The notes: a model not told the origin generated them from the sequence alone. A stretch of 64,000 nucleotides of DNA from Lepisosteus oculatus (GCF_040954835.1 NC_090698.1:74072284-74136283), one strand, 5' to 3'. Counted from the first letter of the stretch, positions 25,871-39,059 are shown. Program-made: numbers and translations.

Positions 25871-27724
25871 CACATTTCAATACTAGCATGACCAGTGTAC
25901 TTATTGTCACTTACTGTCAACTTTACAAAGCTCAACTAGTGCTGCTGACTTAGTGATGGACTGATTCTATGAGGAGCAGGGGAGGAACAGGGACCATTAT
26001 CGTTAAGAATTAACATATCAAACACACGATCTGCATTAATAAAATGGTCACTGAATGAATTAAATGTGTTTTCTTCACCTGTCACAACAGTGCTTGTTGG
26101 ACATTTCGAGAGAATTGAAACTGGTAATTGGGAAGGTAATTACTTGCTCTCAATAAATTTAGCTGTCGTCCAAAACAACAGGGAGAGAAGCCCCAGAGAC
26201 ACCTCGACCTCATCTAACTGAACCACTTCAAAGCACCAGACAAGACGTACAAACTTTGACAGATTCCAAATACTAAGTGAAAACAAAGTAGCGCTCTAAA
26301 TCAGCACATACTGTCCATCACTGATGTTTGTTTCTGTGCCACAGTTTTCCACTGTTTTTTAGAGCCAAATGTCTGGACACATGAAGTGCACCTGCCTATG
26401 CAAATCCAAGCCACACTTCATTTCCCTGCCATGAGATCCACACCACAGCAGAGCTCCGCTCGGATCATCGACAAGAGCAGCAGAAACTCACCTTCCAGAG
26501 AAGCAGAGCAGTGCCGTTCAAGGGCTCACCTCCTTGTCCTTCACTACATACTTTCTTCATCTTCCTCTTCTTCAGACACCCACGGTGTGAAAAGCTAACT
26601 CTTGGAACAGCATGAGAGGTATAAAGACCTTTATATACACATTCAAAAATCTCAGACACTGACACCAACTGCAGAAACGGAAACAGCACTTGTACTGTCA
26701 GTAAAACGTAGAACAGAAAACCTTCAGACTCAGCTCACCGCAATTCCTAATATTAATACTCCTAACTCACACAGACAACAGTTTAATGAGAATTTTAGCA
26801 TATCATTTTACAATATATGGATACCATAATATACATTATTGGATAAAGTTTCAAAATTATTACATAATTTTAAAAGATCAAAAATGAGTGAAACTCATTA
26901 AGCTTTTCTTGGATCTTTTCCAATCATTTTGCACAAACAATTAGTATAACAACATTAAAATACGAGCACATTGCAAAAAGCTGTGGTATGCGATACAGGG
27001 CTTTGTTTCCTACAGAATTTGAGTTAGACAATTCCTGAGCTTGAGAAGGTTTTCTAACCTGTGATATGTAGCTGTTTGCATCCATTTACTTAACGGGCTG
27101 GATGGGCTGCATGGACTCCCATCATTCGGAATCTGTCTTGAGCTTTCACTCGCTGCCTGTGATCCACCTTGTGTCAAAGTCAGGTCTGAGAACTCATCAA
27201 AAGACACTTCCTCCTAGTGGTGTCCAAGAATGGCGCTCAGTGTGTGCTTGAGTGAGCTCTCTGGTCATGGTTCGAGTCTGCTCATGTCACAAGAGGATTG
27301 TGGTTTGGACTCCCACAAGGCTGGGTCGGAAAGAATTGGCCAGTTGACACCCCAGTTTATCCCAAAAGGCTGGCTGATGCCTTGGGTTTAACTCCACCCT
27401 GCCTTGCTCAGCTGCAGCTCAACAGCTCAGCAGACAGGAACAAACTCTTTGAACAAAGCTGTGAAACGACACTCCTGTTGCTTAGAAATGGACTCAGAAA
27501 TCATGAACACCACCTGCGCCCTCGAGCCCTCACTGTTTCTATAAGAGAAATGGGCATTTATTACACAGCAACAGGCTCTGTTCAGGTCATACATCAAACC
27601 ATAGGCCCAGAGATATTTCACTATATTATCATTTGTCTGTAGGAGATACCATCTCTCATATGAGAAGATAAGCCAAGGTCTTGACTGCTTGGTCATTAGA
27701 GATCCCCTGGCACTGTTCATTAGT

Positions 27725-27815
27725 AGGGTAGAGGTATTGACCCTGGTGTCCTGGCTAAACTCTACTGTGGGTCTGTATAATCTAGCCTCACTAAATATCC
27801 CCTTTTAATTCAATT
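27725..27815 (+). repeat. SINE fragment (family also at 48125 and 55225)
   Basis: Contains GTAGAGGTATTGACCCTGGT, GTCCTGGCTAAACTCTACTG and CTAGCCTCACTAAATATCCC, matching 48145-48215 in order and orientation. The 3' half with the CCAGGTGGGGCTG core is missing. Confidence 0.5.
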
Positions 27816-30800
27816 GGTGAAGCAACTTCTGCTCTGCTGTGTTTGATGTTAATCCATGCACCTTGCGATATCCTCTATGACCACTAGCCCTGCACAGTAC
27901 CTACATCTCTACTCTGAACCTGTCGGGTGGTTCTATGGATATGAATCCTGTTAGAAGCAATGAATGAATTACGTTCCCTCTAATTCATTCCAATTCTTAG
28001 TCCTCTAAGAATCACCTAGAGTCTGCCATTCCTAATTAATGAAGAAATCTATAAGTCTGAATGCTATTATCCTCTGGAAGACATCCATGAAAGAGCAACA
28101 GAAGATGGTTAGGGATAGGCTTAGTATCTAAGATCTATGACGTACAGTACTATACTGCTTATTATTCGTTTCTACAGGGCTCAAGAATGAGCAAGACCTA
28201 CAATAAGTGGGTTTTGTTTGGCCCCTCAACTCAAAGAAAACAAGGTTTAAAGCTACAGTCACCATTAAATAACATGTTCAAGGTTGCACCAGATCATGTG
28301 GTATGATTCAGAGGCACATTTCATCCTAAAGATAATCTTCTTTGATTTCAAAACCCCACGAAGCCCAAGTACACCTCTTCTTGACGTAGGCATGCCAACA
28401 GGTGCATTTATGGGACTATGGCTCATGTTCGAGTTCAGCTTGTTACTGCAGGTGCAGCCCTGCCTCGCAGTGAAACTGGCCACTTCCGTAAAGGCAAATT
28501 AAATGTATCCCCTAATGAGTTTCCCATCTGTGTGAGACAACGTTATGACGCAACATATCTAATCCCCCAGTATCTGCCAGACAGAGGAAGGTTCCTGAGA
28601 CTTGCCAATACAGTGGACATGCTTCATGCTTTAAATAATTCACATGCACTAAAAACAGGACGCATACTCAAACCAACTGCACCTCTTTCTTCAGTGTCTC
28701 AAGGGATTAAAGATTTAGGAAACCCCCTGCCTGCCGGTGAGGCCACGGGCCTCTGGGACTGGGGACCTGTGGCAGAAATAAATCAATCACATGCTATTGT
28801 CACAGGCTATTGAAAGAAAAGCATGAGGCAAGTCTAAATAATAAAAAACACTTTAAAATGAATTGTGCCTTGTAAAATGTGCTGTTATCATTGACCATTT
28901 TCCACATTATAAAGTTGTTTCATCGGTTCCTCTCCTCCGACCTCCTTGCCCCAGCATGTGAGACAGCAGCTGTGCTCCCACGAGTGCAGACTGCAAAGGC
29001 ATCATTCCTGCCCCCCTTCCCTCTTCCCTCTCTCTGGGAGTCCTGTTTCTCCCCTCACCCCGCACTGCCTCCAGGCCTCGGTGATTATATACACACTCCC
29101 CCAAAACGTGGCAGCAACCGAACCCCTTTAAATACACCCCTTCATCTGCTGCGGCGTGTTCCAGATCCCTGCCTCCTGAGCACACCTGTGTGTTGGGCAT
29201 GGATTGGAAAGGGTTAAGGAAACATCACTAGAGCCATAAGCAAGGCTTCCGAATCAATATCCACGCTGCCCGCTGAGCACAGAGGGTCAGGCCTGCTGAA
29301 ACATTCTGCTTCGCCAAGATGATATTCTAGGAACAGATGCCAAGGAAACAAGCTGCCAGTGCCTTTCCACAAGAGCCTGACAGACCCGAGTCGACAATGA
29401 TAACAATCTACAATGGAGCTGTTTTCTGACAGCCATTCATACAGTATGTCAAATTTATTTTTTAGACAAACCCCTGTATTTTTCACTGTAAGAATTGCGC
29501 TTCACTGGCGCTATAGTCTTAATGACAGGAAGGCCAACAAATAGGTAGCTACAATAATACCCCTGCACTGTACAATTCATCTCAAGATCATCGTAGCTCG
29601 CTATCGTAGGTAACTGTAGGTAACTGGCTATCTACTCTACTTTGTTCAAAATAGGGTAAATATTCCCTGTAGCCTCTCTCTGTACTTACAGTAAGCTTAA
29701 CCCGACAAAAGAAATGTTTTTATCTCTGTACGACAGCTGGACATTACATTTTAATTCAACATATCAGATGTTGCTTTCCAGCACTTTCACTGTGAGAAAG
29801 ATGTTGTAGGACTGTCCTGCTTCCAGTCTTGAGAGAATCTGTCAGTCGAGGCAGCTCTGTCCAAATGCTGCCTTTGTAGGTCTGTGGTCACCACCAACTT
29901 TCTTACTTTCTTTCAGAAGATGTTTCTAGATACCAGCTGACCTTCTTACTGAGTTTAGGCAGATTTTAACAACAAGTGGAAGAAATGACACTGGAACACT
30001 TCTTCAGTTATACATGGACTTTGTGAAAGTAGAACATATCCTGGGACTCACCATAAATCAGAGAGGACTTCTGAACATCAGCAGACACACATACTGTATA
30101 CTGGAGAGCCCTTAAAAACTACAAATGCCACTGTGTCTCAGGACATGAACAGAAACATTGGTGAAAACTTGAAGCATGGTAACTGAGAACTTCCTTACGA
30201 TACTGAGCTCCAATCAGTAAGTAGAGCAAGCATTTACTGAAAAAACACCATATAGGTTTTGCACAAGACAGCCAGAAGGACCACCCTCCTAACCTCGACG
30301 TGTCAGCTGTCGAGGTGCAGTGCTCTGTCGTGAGGTGGGCTGCTGGAGTCCTCGTCACTGCTCCTCAGTGAGCAGACATTGTGCAATGCAGAAAGGTGAA
30401 GAGGTTCAAGAAAGCTCTCGTCAGTCGGAAGAATCAATGCACCACCAGCACATTCCAGTGGAGGAGTGTGCTTCAGTTGCAACAGAAATGCTTTGTGGAA
30501 AAAAGTCACGTCAGTCAAGCATACTGCTAATTGACCACCCGCGATTTTGAAACAGACTTAATTGTTACAGTATGTCAGGCAACAAAGGCTTTTAGACTGT
30601 GAATCTGATGCAGACTTTTCAATCAGAGAAAACAGTGGTATGCAGAAAATCCATTAATGGTGTTTCTTTCAGTTCCATGTGTTTCCATTAAGTTTAAGAT
30701 TAAGTGCATCAAAAAGAAGCGAACACAGAGTACTCCAAACTGTAAAGATTTGTTGAGGTATCACATTTAAAGTGGATCCATGGGTTGAACTGATTTAATG

Positions 30801-31029
30801 AGAGTATGGGTGAGACAGTTTTATGTCAACAATTTAATTTTACTTGTAACGCTGCCAGATGTGCCTGTGCTTTCAAAAAAAGGAAAATATATTAAATTGC
30901 TGTTAAACAGCAACAAAACCACAGAAACTTTAATAAGATAATAGTTCAAAAGACTGACTTAGTAAATCATAGTGGTAAATCATGTATTTGATATCCTATG
31001 ATGCTTGTAGCTTGTGGTCACTTTGTAAT

Positions 31030-31165
31030 TCTAGCTGGTCAGAGGGTTGTGGGAGTGTGTGAGATGTAGTCAATACCCTGGCTTCCTTCAAGACACAGCT
31101 GCATGAGATTTTGTGTAGCAGCAAGGCTATGATTGTCCAAGAAAGACTTGAATAATAATCTTGCC
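31030..31165 (+). mobile_element. CR1-like LINE 3' fragment
   Basis: Contains AGAGGGTTGTGGGAGTGTG, CCCTGGCTTCCTTCAAGACA and CAGCTGCATGAGATTTTG, the recurring CR1-tail phrase with a small internal deletion. Confidence 0.5.
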
Positions 31166-31374
31166 CTCCTAATAAATCCAGCACTCTGAGAATAGAACTT
31201 TCCACAATCCGCACATGTCCACACAGCAGACATCATTGCTCCCAGTCAGCATGTGTTAGGCAATGTGTTAACCATGACGGTAACTGAATATTTACCTGCC
31301 TTCTTGGAGTTTTTGAATGTTGATGCTCATGTTTCAGTTCAGCAAATATCACAGTAATATTCATCTATGTAGGG

Positions 31375-31515
31375 GAACAAGTAAGGGTTTATTCCATGCT
31401 GAGAAGAGAAGAAAGTAAACACAACGTTTCGGCTGTGCAGCTTTCTTTGGGTGTGACATGGAAAAAAACTTTCTTGTTCCTTTGCAGCCTACACAGCTCC
31501 CTACTCAAACCTGTT
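31375..31515 (-). repeat. Penelope-type repeat remnant with hammerhead-like core (copy B) and inverted arm
   Basis: The plus strand has GGAACAAGTAAGGGTTTATT, GAAGAGAAGAAAGTAAACAC and AACGTTTCGGCTGTGCAGC. On the minus strand GCC-GAAA-CGTT is intact, but the CUGANGA block is changed to CCAAAGA. At 31471-31510 TTCTTGTTCCTTTGCAGCC and ACACAGCTCCC read as the reverse complement of the left part of copy A, so this copy carries an inverted arm. Confidence 0.5.
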
Positions 31516-33279
31516 AGACTCTGTGTCAGGTTTCTCTGGCAATAAGTGAGGATTGACTTGTGTCTGTTACAACAGACTGATATTTACTGTTGTCCTTGTC
31601 TGATTGTCACATTTAATAAAACTGCATACTGTCTTTTTAGTGTTGATTGGTCTGATTGATTCCTAATAACTATACATGTGCTCTGTAAATTTACAATTTC
31701 AAATCAATTAGCTACTAGTGTAAGAACCCAACAAGAAACATAGATCAAATGCCCGTCTCTCATCTGGAACCTTTTTCGTTCTTGTATTTGTAAAAATACT
31801 TGTTCATATTTTAATCTTTTGTACATGATAAAACTCTGGGATCACTTATCATAGTGCTATCATAACTAGATGCTGAAATAGATGTGGTTTCAAGAAATTT
31901 TAAAATAAAGATGATAACACCACACTGGCAGCATAAGTCACAGATATGGCAGGCAGAGCAAGATTAATACTCAAGGTATCTGATAAATTACAGTACGCTG
32001 CTCACAGCTCAGGTCAGAGCAGAGTCTCACAGCCCTGCAATCAATCCATACCTCTACTTCACTATCAACACCAAAGGACACAGTGAGGAAGAAAGCTGTG
32101 CTTGTCTGGTTACACAAGAAGAGCAGGGAGCTTCCTAAGGGTATCAAATCCCAGGGTGAGAACCAACCGAACATTCGAAAGAAACCCCCACAGAAGAGAA
32201 CCTCTGATCTGTAAAACATTCCTCCGTGCTTCTGTGCGTGCGCTGAGACAAGCCACCCACTATCAGCAAGGCTGTAATGATCTGGCTTTCAGATGCTGAC
32301 CACATCACGTGCTACTTTAATGGTCTGCGGAGGTTCCTCTACCAGACATTTCTGATGAGGGAATGCAGTCACACTCGGCAGCTCTGTGTGCTGCTCATCT
32401 GAGCGCCTCTTGAAGTCTCATCAAGATTGCTGTCAGGCAAGGCTAACACTAAATCGACAGAAAACATCTTCCAAACATGAGGCACTGCAGCAGGGACTTC
32501 TGATGAATGCATGCAGTGCTTCAAGGCAAAACCCCAGGCTAGATCAGGGAGACAGCAGTCAGCAGTGCTTCTCTTTTCTACCGATTGGCACGTGTAATGG
32601 GTGACGCAGGGCGGGCTCTGTGAAGAGACCATGGTGTTTTGATAGCAAGCAGACAAGAAAATTCCTAGAATACCCCTCCCCTTCAAAGACATTTGAAACA
32701 CGTTTTTCCAGCGGTGGGGAAACTCTACCCAGAGCAACTGTATGTCTCAACTCTCGCGTGAAGTAAAAAGAAATGCTGCGCCTCTCCAAAGGAAGACCCT
32801 GGCCAGCCCCCTGCCTGCGAGGACAGAGCTCCCTGGCTGTGGGGAATACTTCGCAGCCGGTGAAGCCGGCCGACAGCCCAGGGCACCCAAGACCCCCGGA
32901 GCAGCTCTCCCTGAATGCACAGAGCGTTTCACTCCCCTGTCCTGAAGTTTACAGGCAGGAGAGACACACCTGTACAAAACGAACATATCATCAGGGGGAA
33001 ACTATCTCTGGGAGCCCACAGTCAGGAGTGTCTCCCATCCTCTGCGCAGGGGGGTCCGCCAGGAAGGCCAGGGCCTGACTGCCTCCTGTGGAAAACTGTT
33101 CCAAATGTTCGCCAGCGTTTCTGTTGCCAAAGGTTTGCAGTGACTGAGCAGAGCAACACACAGGGAGCTGACAGAGGACTGAAACCCAGGAATACACCGT
33201 ACGCTGCCCACAGAATGACTGTTCCTCCCTTCCTCATGTTCAAGGCTATACAGTACTGCACACCAGTATATCTCTAGGC

Positions 33280-33412
33280 CCATTCTTCAGTCATACATCA
33301 TACAGTACATCAGTCATACATCATACCCCAGTCACCTATATACTGTAGAGTATCCCTGTACCCACTGTACTGTACAGTATATACAGTAGCAGTAAACTGA
33401 GGCTCTCTGGTC
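33280..33412. repeat. Palindromic TACTGTA/TACAGTA cluster
   Basis: Contains two copies of CAGTCATACATCATAC about 22 bases apart, then ATATACTGTAGAG, ACTGTACTGTACAG and TATATACAGTAG. The short self-complementary words could pair with one another. No element family recognised. Confidence 0.45.
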
Positions 33413-34544
33413 CAGTGACACCAGTATCCCATAGATATGGCCTGACAGGCACACTGCAGGACCATCAGTACGTTCCTCTTCAAGACGATTCCCCATTATA
33501 ACAGTGCCTGTTTACGGGATTTCAAGTAAAAGCAGATTTCTCCGCCTGACCAGATGGAAGCACCTGCTGGCACTAGAAATGAGAGAACAGAGGCTCTATT
33601 TGAAAGCACCGGGAGCTGCCGGCTTGTTGTGCATTTTACAGCGCGAGGAGCTGCTTCGGAATAAACCAGTAATGACTTGAGCCGAAATTGCGATTGCAAC
33701 ATTGACAGTTACTATTTTTACTTTTATAACGAATATTATTGAGAATAAGTATTATAGATAATACATAACACTAGTGATTATTCTATATAATATGTGTATA
33801 CAATGCGCGCTGCGTAAGAGTTGCAGTGCGTTAGGAACAACTCAGAAGTCTCGACGTAGAAAAGCCATATATATCTATAACTGTCCTAATCAAAATTCTT
33901 CAGCTGTGCTCGGAGAACTAGGAGCAACTTCAGCCACTGCGACACACGTGCTGGAGAAGATGACTGCAGGGGGCTCTCACGCGCCTCGGAAATCAGTCAA
34001 AACAGGAGAAGTGTACATCGCGTACTCTTCACAAGCATTTAATGACAGGCTAGCTGCACTCACACTGGTGAGATGTTATCGATCGAGGCTACTAGAAATG
34101 AACTCCCATGCTGCCAAAGCTAGCATTTATTTTATTTTTTTTTTACCGTTGAGCTCTTCGTTTCTCGACTAATTTTACGGTTCGGTTTAAAGTTGGGCAT
34201 CAGTGAGCCCGAACTCTGGCAGCCAGATAGCACAGCGACCAAAACCAGCACCCCGAGGTGCGTTATTGATCTTTAGGTTAGGGTCACAGCCCCACGGCAC
34301 TGTCTCCGCACCGAATCTGTCATTATCCGTATCATTATACTTTTTCTACCCCCAAAAAATGTGCGGAATGAAACTGCAAGTAAAATGCTCTGAAGGTTCA
34401 ATGCTAATTGAAGAGAAACATTTCAGACTTGCGTCTAATTACATAAAAAAAGTTTCGCGTAGAAATCTGTTGCCGCTGGTCATTAAGTTACTGTGAAACA
34501 AAACGGAAATCTTTTCCAGTGACAAATTTTCCCTCCACAACAGA

Positions 34545-35575
34545 CGTTCGGTCACGGAGCCACGGCAGGTCCCACAGATGCCCACTGCACGGCAGAAACA
34601 CGAAGCGCGTCTCACGACGGGGTGGGGGTCTCACTCGCGGTGATCACAAGCACGCAGCAGTGTGTGTGTGCTCATCCCGTTTCATTTTCTCACAGGTTCC
34701 GCAGCCGCCTTTCTTCACCCGAGTGCTATTTCCTCCAGCGACTTCACGCGCGACGGTGTCAAGTTCCCCCCCGCCCTGCTCTGAGAGTCGCAAAAAGCGC
34801 CTCTATTTCAAATGATCACCTGCACCGCCGGCGTGTGCCGTGCTGTCCTGCCCGCCCCCCGCTCGCCCCCCGGCTCCCTGCAGAGACACCTTGCGCCCCC
34901 GTCGCGCACTGCGACCGGCCCGGCGCGGAGTTACCTACAGAGTCGCCGGCGCTCTTCCTCGCCCGCCGCTCGCCCGCTGCGGCCGCGGGGTCCACCAGGC
35001 TCTCGAAGCCGGCCGAACCCAGGGAGGAGCTCTTCTGGTGGGACAGCGCCGGGTGAGACCCTGCGGGCTGCGGGCTGCCCGGCTCCGGCTGCGGGTCGGT
35101 GGCGCCGGCCAGCTGGTGCTCCCTTGCCCTCTCGCCGCCCGGGGCCGGCTTACCGCAGACGGACCCGTCCGAGTCCAGAGGCACCGAGGCGGAGCAGCAG
35201 AGGTTGGGCTGGGAAGAGGAGAAGACGCGGTCCAGCTCCGGTCCCCTCTTCCTCCTGAACGTCCATTTCCCCGGCTCTTTCTTGCCGTCTGCACTGCGAC
35301 GGTCCGAGCCGATCTTGGGGCTCAGGAACGGCTTGGTTTTCTCCTGAAAATTTTTCCACATCCTCCTCTGGTAGGACAGCGCTTCCTGCTCGCAGGCGCT
35401 GCTGTGTTGGGGCGCCTCCTCCATGCTCCCGGAGCAGCACCCAGCCACAGTCGGAGCGCTCCCAGAGCCGGCCGGCTGCCCTCCAGTTAGACCCCGGGCA
35501 GCGCGGCGCGCAGGGGCAGCTTCTTCACGGGCGCTGCGACTCCGCTGGGAAACAGCATGATTTCGTAACGAGCAT
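34545..35575. promoter_or_regulatory. mctp1: CpG island over MCTP1 exon 1, probable promoter
   Basis: The densest CpG stretch of the window, covering the exon and both flanks. Sequence upstream of the start codon (35425-35575, read on the minus strand) is CG-rich with no obvious TATA box, as in many CpG-island promoters. A near-consensus CRE-like site (TGACGTCG) lies further upstream at about 35885. The transcription start site cannot be placed from sequence alone. Confidence 0.6.
34935..35424 (-). CDS. mctp1: MCTP1 exon 1 (N-terminal coding exon)
   Basis: First coding exon of multiple C2 domain and transmembrane region protein 1, an ER-associated, calcium-binding protein with three C2 domains and two membrane segments (established knowledge). 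The exon codes for the disordered N-terminal region before the C2 domains: 163 codons plus one base. Recognition rests on LDRVFSSSQPNLCCS (residues 64-78) and HQKSSSL (129-135), which match the vertebrate MCTP1 N-terminus as I recall it, plus the RMWKNFQ block (21-27). The start at 35424 has A at -3 and G at +4 (AGCATGG), a good initiation context; an in-frame GTG 24 bases upstream is not needed. The donor is TAG|GTAACT with exon end 34935, phase 1. The antisense strand also has a long GC-driven open frame (34840-35490), which is a shadow. The C2 domains lie beyond the left edge. Confidence 0.9.
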
Positions 35576-36894
35576 CGAGTGGGGTGTTTCTAGTTTTTTT
35601 TTAAAAAGGCACGGGGAGCGGAAGTATGAAGGGGCTGTGAGTGTGGTTTCCACACTCGAGGTCTGTCTGTGTGTGTGTGCGTGTCGGGGGGTAGCGATGA
35701 TGCCAGGACGCGATTACAGCCCGCAGCTCCGGGAAGTTATTAAATACGCTGCTCTTCTTGTCGGAGAAGGTAGATTGCAGAGCCGGGTTGTGTGCAGTTC
35801 TAACGCCTGGCGCAGTCTGTCCATTAGAAAGGCGACGAAAGTGCATCTACAGCACAGCGCACAGCGACACAATTAATCTAGGAGTGACGTCGGTGAGACA
35901 ACATCATTTGATACTCCTAGTCTTGGGTCTTGCAAACTGGGCTAAGTGCTGTTTGCACCAGTTTCAGCCTATTATTAATGCATCAGGTCTCATCAGCCTC
36001 CTGTCCAGTAGCTGGAGCGTCGGTTAACTCACCGAGAGGCGTTTAAAAAACGCCGCAAATGCTATTGGTTCCGAAACTGATTCTGTTGAATTTTTAATGC
36101 TTCTCAGTTTAGAATCAGTAACGTCGTAAAACACGTATGCTGTGTGTTACTAATAATTAGGACAGATATCCTATTGAGACACTGCAAGTGCTAACCCAAC
36201 TTTGTGCGAATGGTTATCCGTCTGCTCTTGGGCGCTGCCTCCCGGTCGCACTGCGCTACTGCACGATGTTCTGTAGTCTGAGACCTTGTTTTTGATAAAC
36301 TGCAGTTTTATGAAAATGCGAGGAAAAAATAAAATGCTGATTTTCTTCGCCATGTTGTAGAATGATTTCCCCCTTTCTTCTCTTCTCTTTCTCACCCCCG
36401 GGCTTCGGCAGCTGGTTCACCTCGTTTATTCGTCCTGTTCGCGGGGTTTATTCTTACAGGGAGGAGACCAAAGGCAAAACTCTTTCCCAGTTCTTCTTCC
36501 GAACATCTGAACCGTCCGCTATTGATTCCAACTATGATGTGATCCCCCTTAATTGCTAAGTGCACATTCATTTAGGTCTTTAATTAGCCGCTGACAAAGT
36601 GCCCATCAGCTGTCATAAGTGTTGTCCTGTCGAGTCCTTCTCTGACAAGACATTTTGAACAACAACAAAAAAAAAACCACCTCAAACACTTTAACAGAGC
36701 TCCCAGCTCGGGGACACAGCAAGACAAGTCCAGGCAGCCCCCAACCAGCACTGACTCTTCACAATTTGCATAGGAGCCTGCAGGGGCTCGGTTCCCAAAC
36801 TCTCATGTGCAAGGGCAACGTTTCCTGCTGCCTTCTGAGACAGACAGTACGGGACTCACCCCCTCCATCTATCGATTCAACACAAGTGGAAACT

Positions 36895-37105
36895 GAGGGG
36901 GAGTGAATTTAAATCTGAGAACAGGAAGCACGTCTTTACCCAAAGGGTGGTGGGAGTCTGGAACAAGCTTGCCAAGCATGTTGTTATTGAAGCCTATACT
37001 CTGGCTTCCTTCAACAAAATGGCTGGGCGAGATCCTCTGATCAGTTAGCTACTAATTATCAAACAGGCTGACGGGCTGAATGGCTTCTCTTGATTGTAAC
37101 ATTGT
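36895..37105 (+). mobile_element. CR1-like LINE 3' end
   Basis: Reads in order: CAAGTGGAAACTGAGGGGGA, TTTACCCAAAGGGTGGTGGG, AGTCTGGAACAAGCTTGCC, AAAATGGCTGGGCGAGATCC and GGCTGACGGGCTGAATGGC. This corresponds to KWKLRGSEF...FTQRVVGVWNKL and the 3' end of a CR1-type ORF2. It is the clearest long copy in the window and was used as reference for the others. Confidence 0.75.
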
Positions 37106-37365
37106 ACATGAAATTTAAAGGAAAGTGATATTAGTTTACTGGTGCATCACAGGGCTCAAAATCAAAGTGATTTTCTCTCTGTTAGAGTCACAACATAACA
37201 GAAAAAATAAAGGAGATTCCTGATTTCTGTGTAGAGTCAGGTGAATCATTGTATAATTGTAGGAAAGGGTAATACTAAAAGATTTCAAGACTGTTGAGGC
37301 ACCTCTTCATACAGTCTGTTTTCTGTGAGCTTCTGCAGGGACCACAGGATTACATTCATGGTGTC

Positions 37366-37668
37366 CCCAGGTGGGGCTGCTGGTGCAGAATGATCCCTGT
37401 GTGTCTCCCAGGTGGGGCTGCTGGTGCAGAATGATCCCTGTGTGTCTCCCAGGTGGGGCTGCTGGTGCAGAATGATCCCTGTGTGTCTCCCAGGTGGGGC
37501 TGCTGATGCAGAATGATCCCTGTGTGTCTCCCAGGTGGGGCTGCTGGTGCAGAATGATCCCTGTGTGTCTCCCAGGTGGGGCTGCTTTTGCAGAATGATC
37601 CCTGTGTGTCTCCCAGGTGGGGCTGCTGGTGCAGAATGATCCCTGTGTGTCTCCCAGGTGGGGCTGTA
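37366..37668 (-). repeat. 41-bp minisatellite, array 1 (about 7.3 units)
   Basis: Units start at 37370, 37411, 37452, 37493, 37534, 37575, 37616 and 37657 (last partial), each beginning GGTGGGGCTGCTGGTGCAG and ending TGTGTGTCTCCCA. Only a few single-base differences occur, such as CTGATGCAG and CTTTTGCAG. The unit is the reverse complement of the unit in the FAM81B intron array at 48869-49631. Long open frames across the array arise because the unit lacks stops, not because it is a gene. Confidence 0.95.
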
Positions 37669-39059
37669 CTGCAAAGGTAGAAGAAGTGGGTCTTCTCCTG
37701 TATGTGAAGCACTTCCTGTGGGATGGAAAGCACTAATATAACTGCAAAGAATAATGAATTAATTCATATTTAAAGACAATAATGTAAAAACAATAATAGC
37801 GAAAACGTGTGATACATCTCGGGGGAGTCGTGGTTTTAGTACAAAATAGATTGTTTCATTTCCTTGCCTGTAAAGCATTTGCATCTGTGACTTATACATC
37901 CTTCAGAGGCCTGTCTGTAATTTCAGTGATGTATCTGTAGTTTTTTTAACACTGCAGGTGTTGGTTTTTTTGTTTCACGCCTGAAAGCAGTTCTCATTAC
38001 ACAACACTAGTATTTGTTTAAGCTGTAGTCTCGCACGTGTCAGAGATACAGTCCCAAAAAGAGAAGTAAAACAAAAATTGGATTTGGTGGTCAGCAGAAA
38101 GCGATATGACTAAACCAAACTGCACATACAGTAATGAGCAGCCACAGCTTGTGTTTGAAACCAGTCACAGCACCTCACACAAACATGCAAAGTGAAAGGA
38201 TTACAAACTAATATCACAGGGAGCTACAGGTATTTGACCCATTTTTCTCAAAGTCAAATAAAAAATTCCTGACCAACCTGCCAGGTTCTTACTTTGTGGC
38301 CATATAACACAAACTCAGCTCAGTTGTGTTTCCCTGATGTTCTTCTGAGGGTGCATTGATACAGTAAGTGCAGGTTAGTTTTACATGATCATTTATTTCT
38401 GCATTAACCCTCTGTTATGTAACAAGAGCATACTAGACCCAGATGTCTAATCTGGGCACCACCCTGGCATTCGATCTCCTACTCACTTCCCCTGTGGGAA
38501 TCTGTTCTGTCAGAGTTTTCCAGAGGATTCCAGCAGGAATTTCCAGCGTAAACTGTTATGAAATCGCTATGCGCTGATACTAATAGAATTCTGGCAGGCT
38601 CCCTAAAGTCTACCAAGCTACCCGGGTGGTCACTGCTGGCACTGTGCTCTGAAGTCTGTTTTGACTAATGGATACCAAAGACATCAGTCATGAGCCGAAT
38701 GTCATCCGATTTAGGTCACAGTCTTGTATGTCATCCGACGGTCACCTGTCGGAGTGTCAAATGACAGGCCTGCCCCAGGAGTACAAGGAACCTCTCTCAC
38801 TGTCAGGCTCCTGTGCTGCTCCGCACAGCTAAACGTTGTAGACTGGATATGAAATGTGCTCGCAGTTCATTCTGCATGTTCAGCTATGGGGGGGGGGGGG
38901 GCTTCTCGGGGGCACAGTGACCGAGCAGGGACAGGACCCCCGAGACGCAGGCGATCGGGATCTGAGCAAGCAGTAAAGGTGGGCGGGACATTCCCCACGG
39001 CATGACTTTTGTTCTTGCATAATGTCAAGCAGAGTATTCCCCAATGCGTCTCACTCAAT

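Larger units (their letters stand above)
1..34934 (-). other. mctp1: MCTP1 intron 1 (5' part, continues past left edge)
   Basis: Everything left of the MCTP1 exon 1 donor is read as the first intron, which is also very long in other vertebrates (established knowledge). The next exon, expected to lead into the first C2 domain, was not seen, so the intron exceeds 34.9 kb. No convincing spliced gene was found inside it. It holds scattered LINE, SINE and Penelope-type fragments listed separately. I see no gene or recognisable repeat in roughly 1-1310, 2120-4120, 5050-6050, 6300-8090, 8370-9220, 9740-11220, 11300-12300, 16360-18060, 18310-20630, 20770-21860, 22090-22760, 23290-23980, 24310-25190, 25870-27720, 27820-31020, 31170-31370 and 31520-34540. 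Within 13260-15930 only a GC-rich block (13760-14660) stands out. Within 32760-33080 there is a milder GC-rich patch without a recognisable exon. Confidence 0.8.

Noticed and set aside
28418..28813. 131-codon open frame in the MCTP1 intron
   Set aside because: No recognised family, GTG start or chance opening, ordinary AT-rich context, no supporting splice or promoter signals.
34840..35490. 216-codon plus-strand open frame over MCTP1 exon 1
   Set aside because: Antisense shadow of a GC-rich coding exon; the minus-strand protein has recognisable MCTP1 motifs and a donor.
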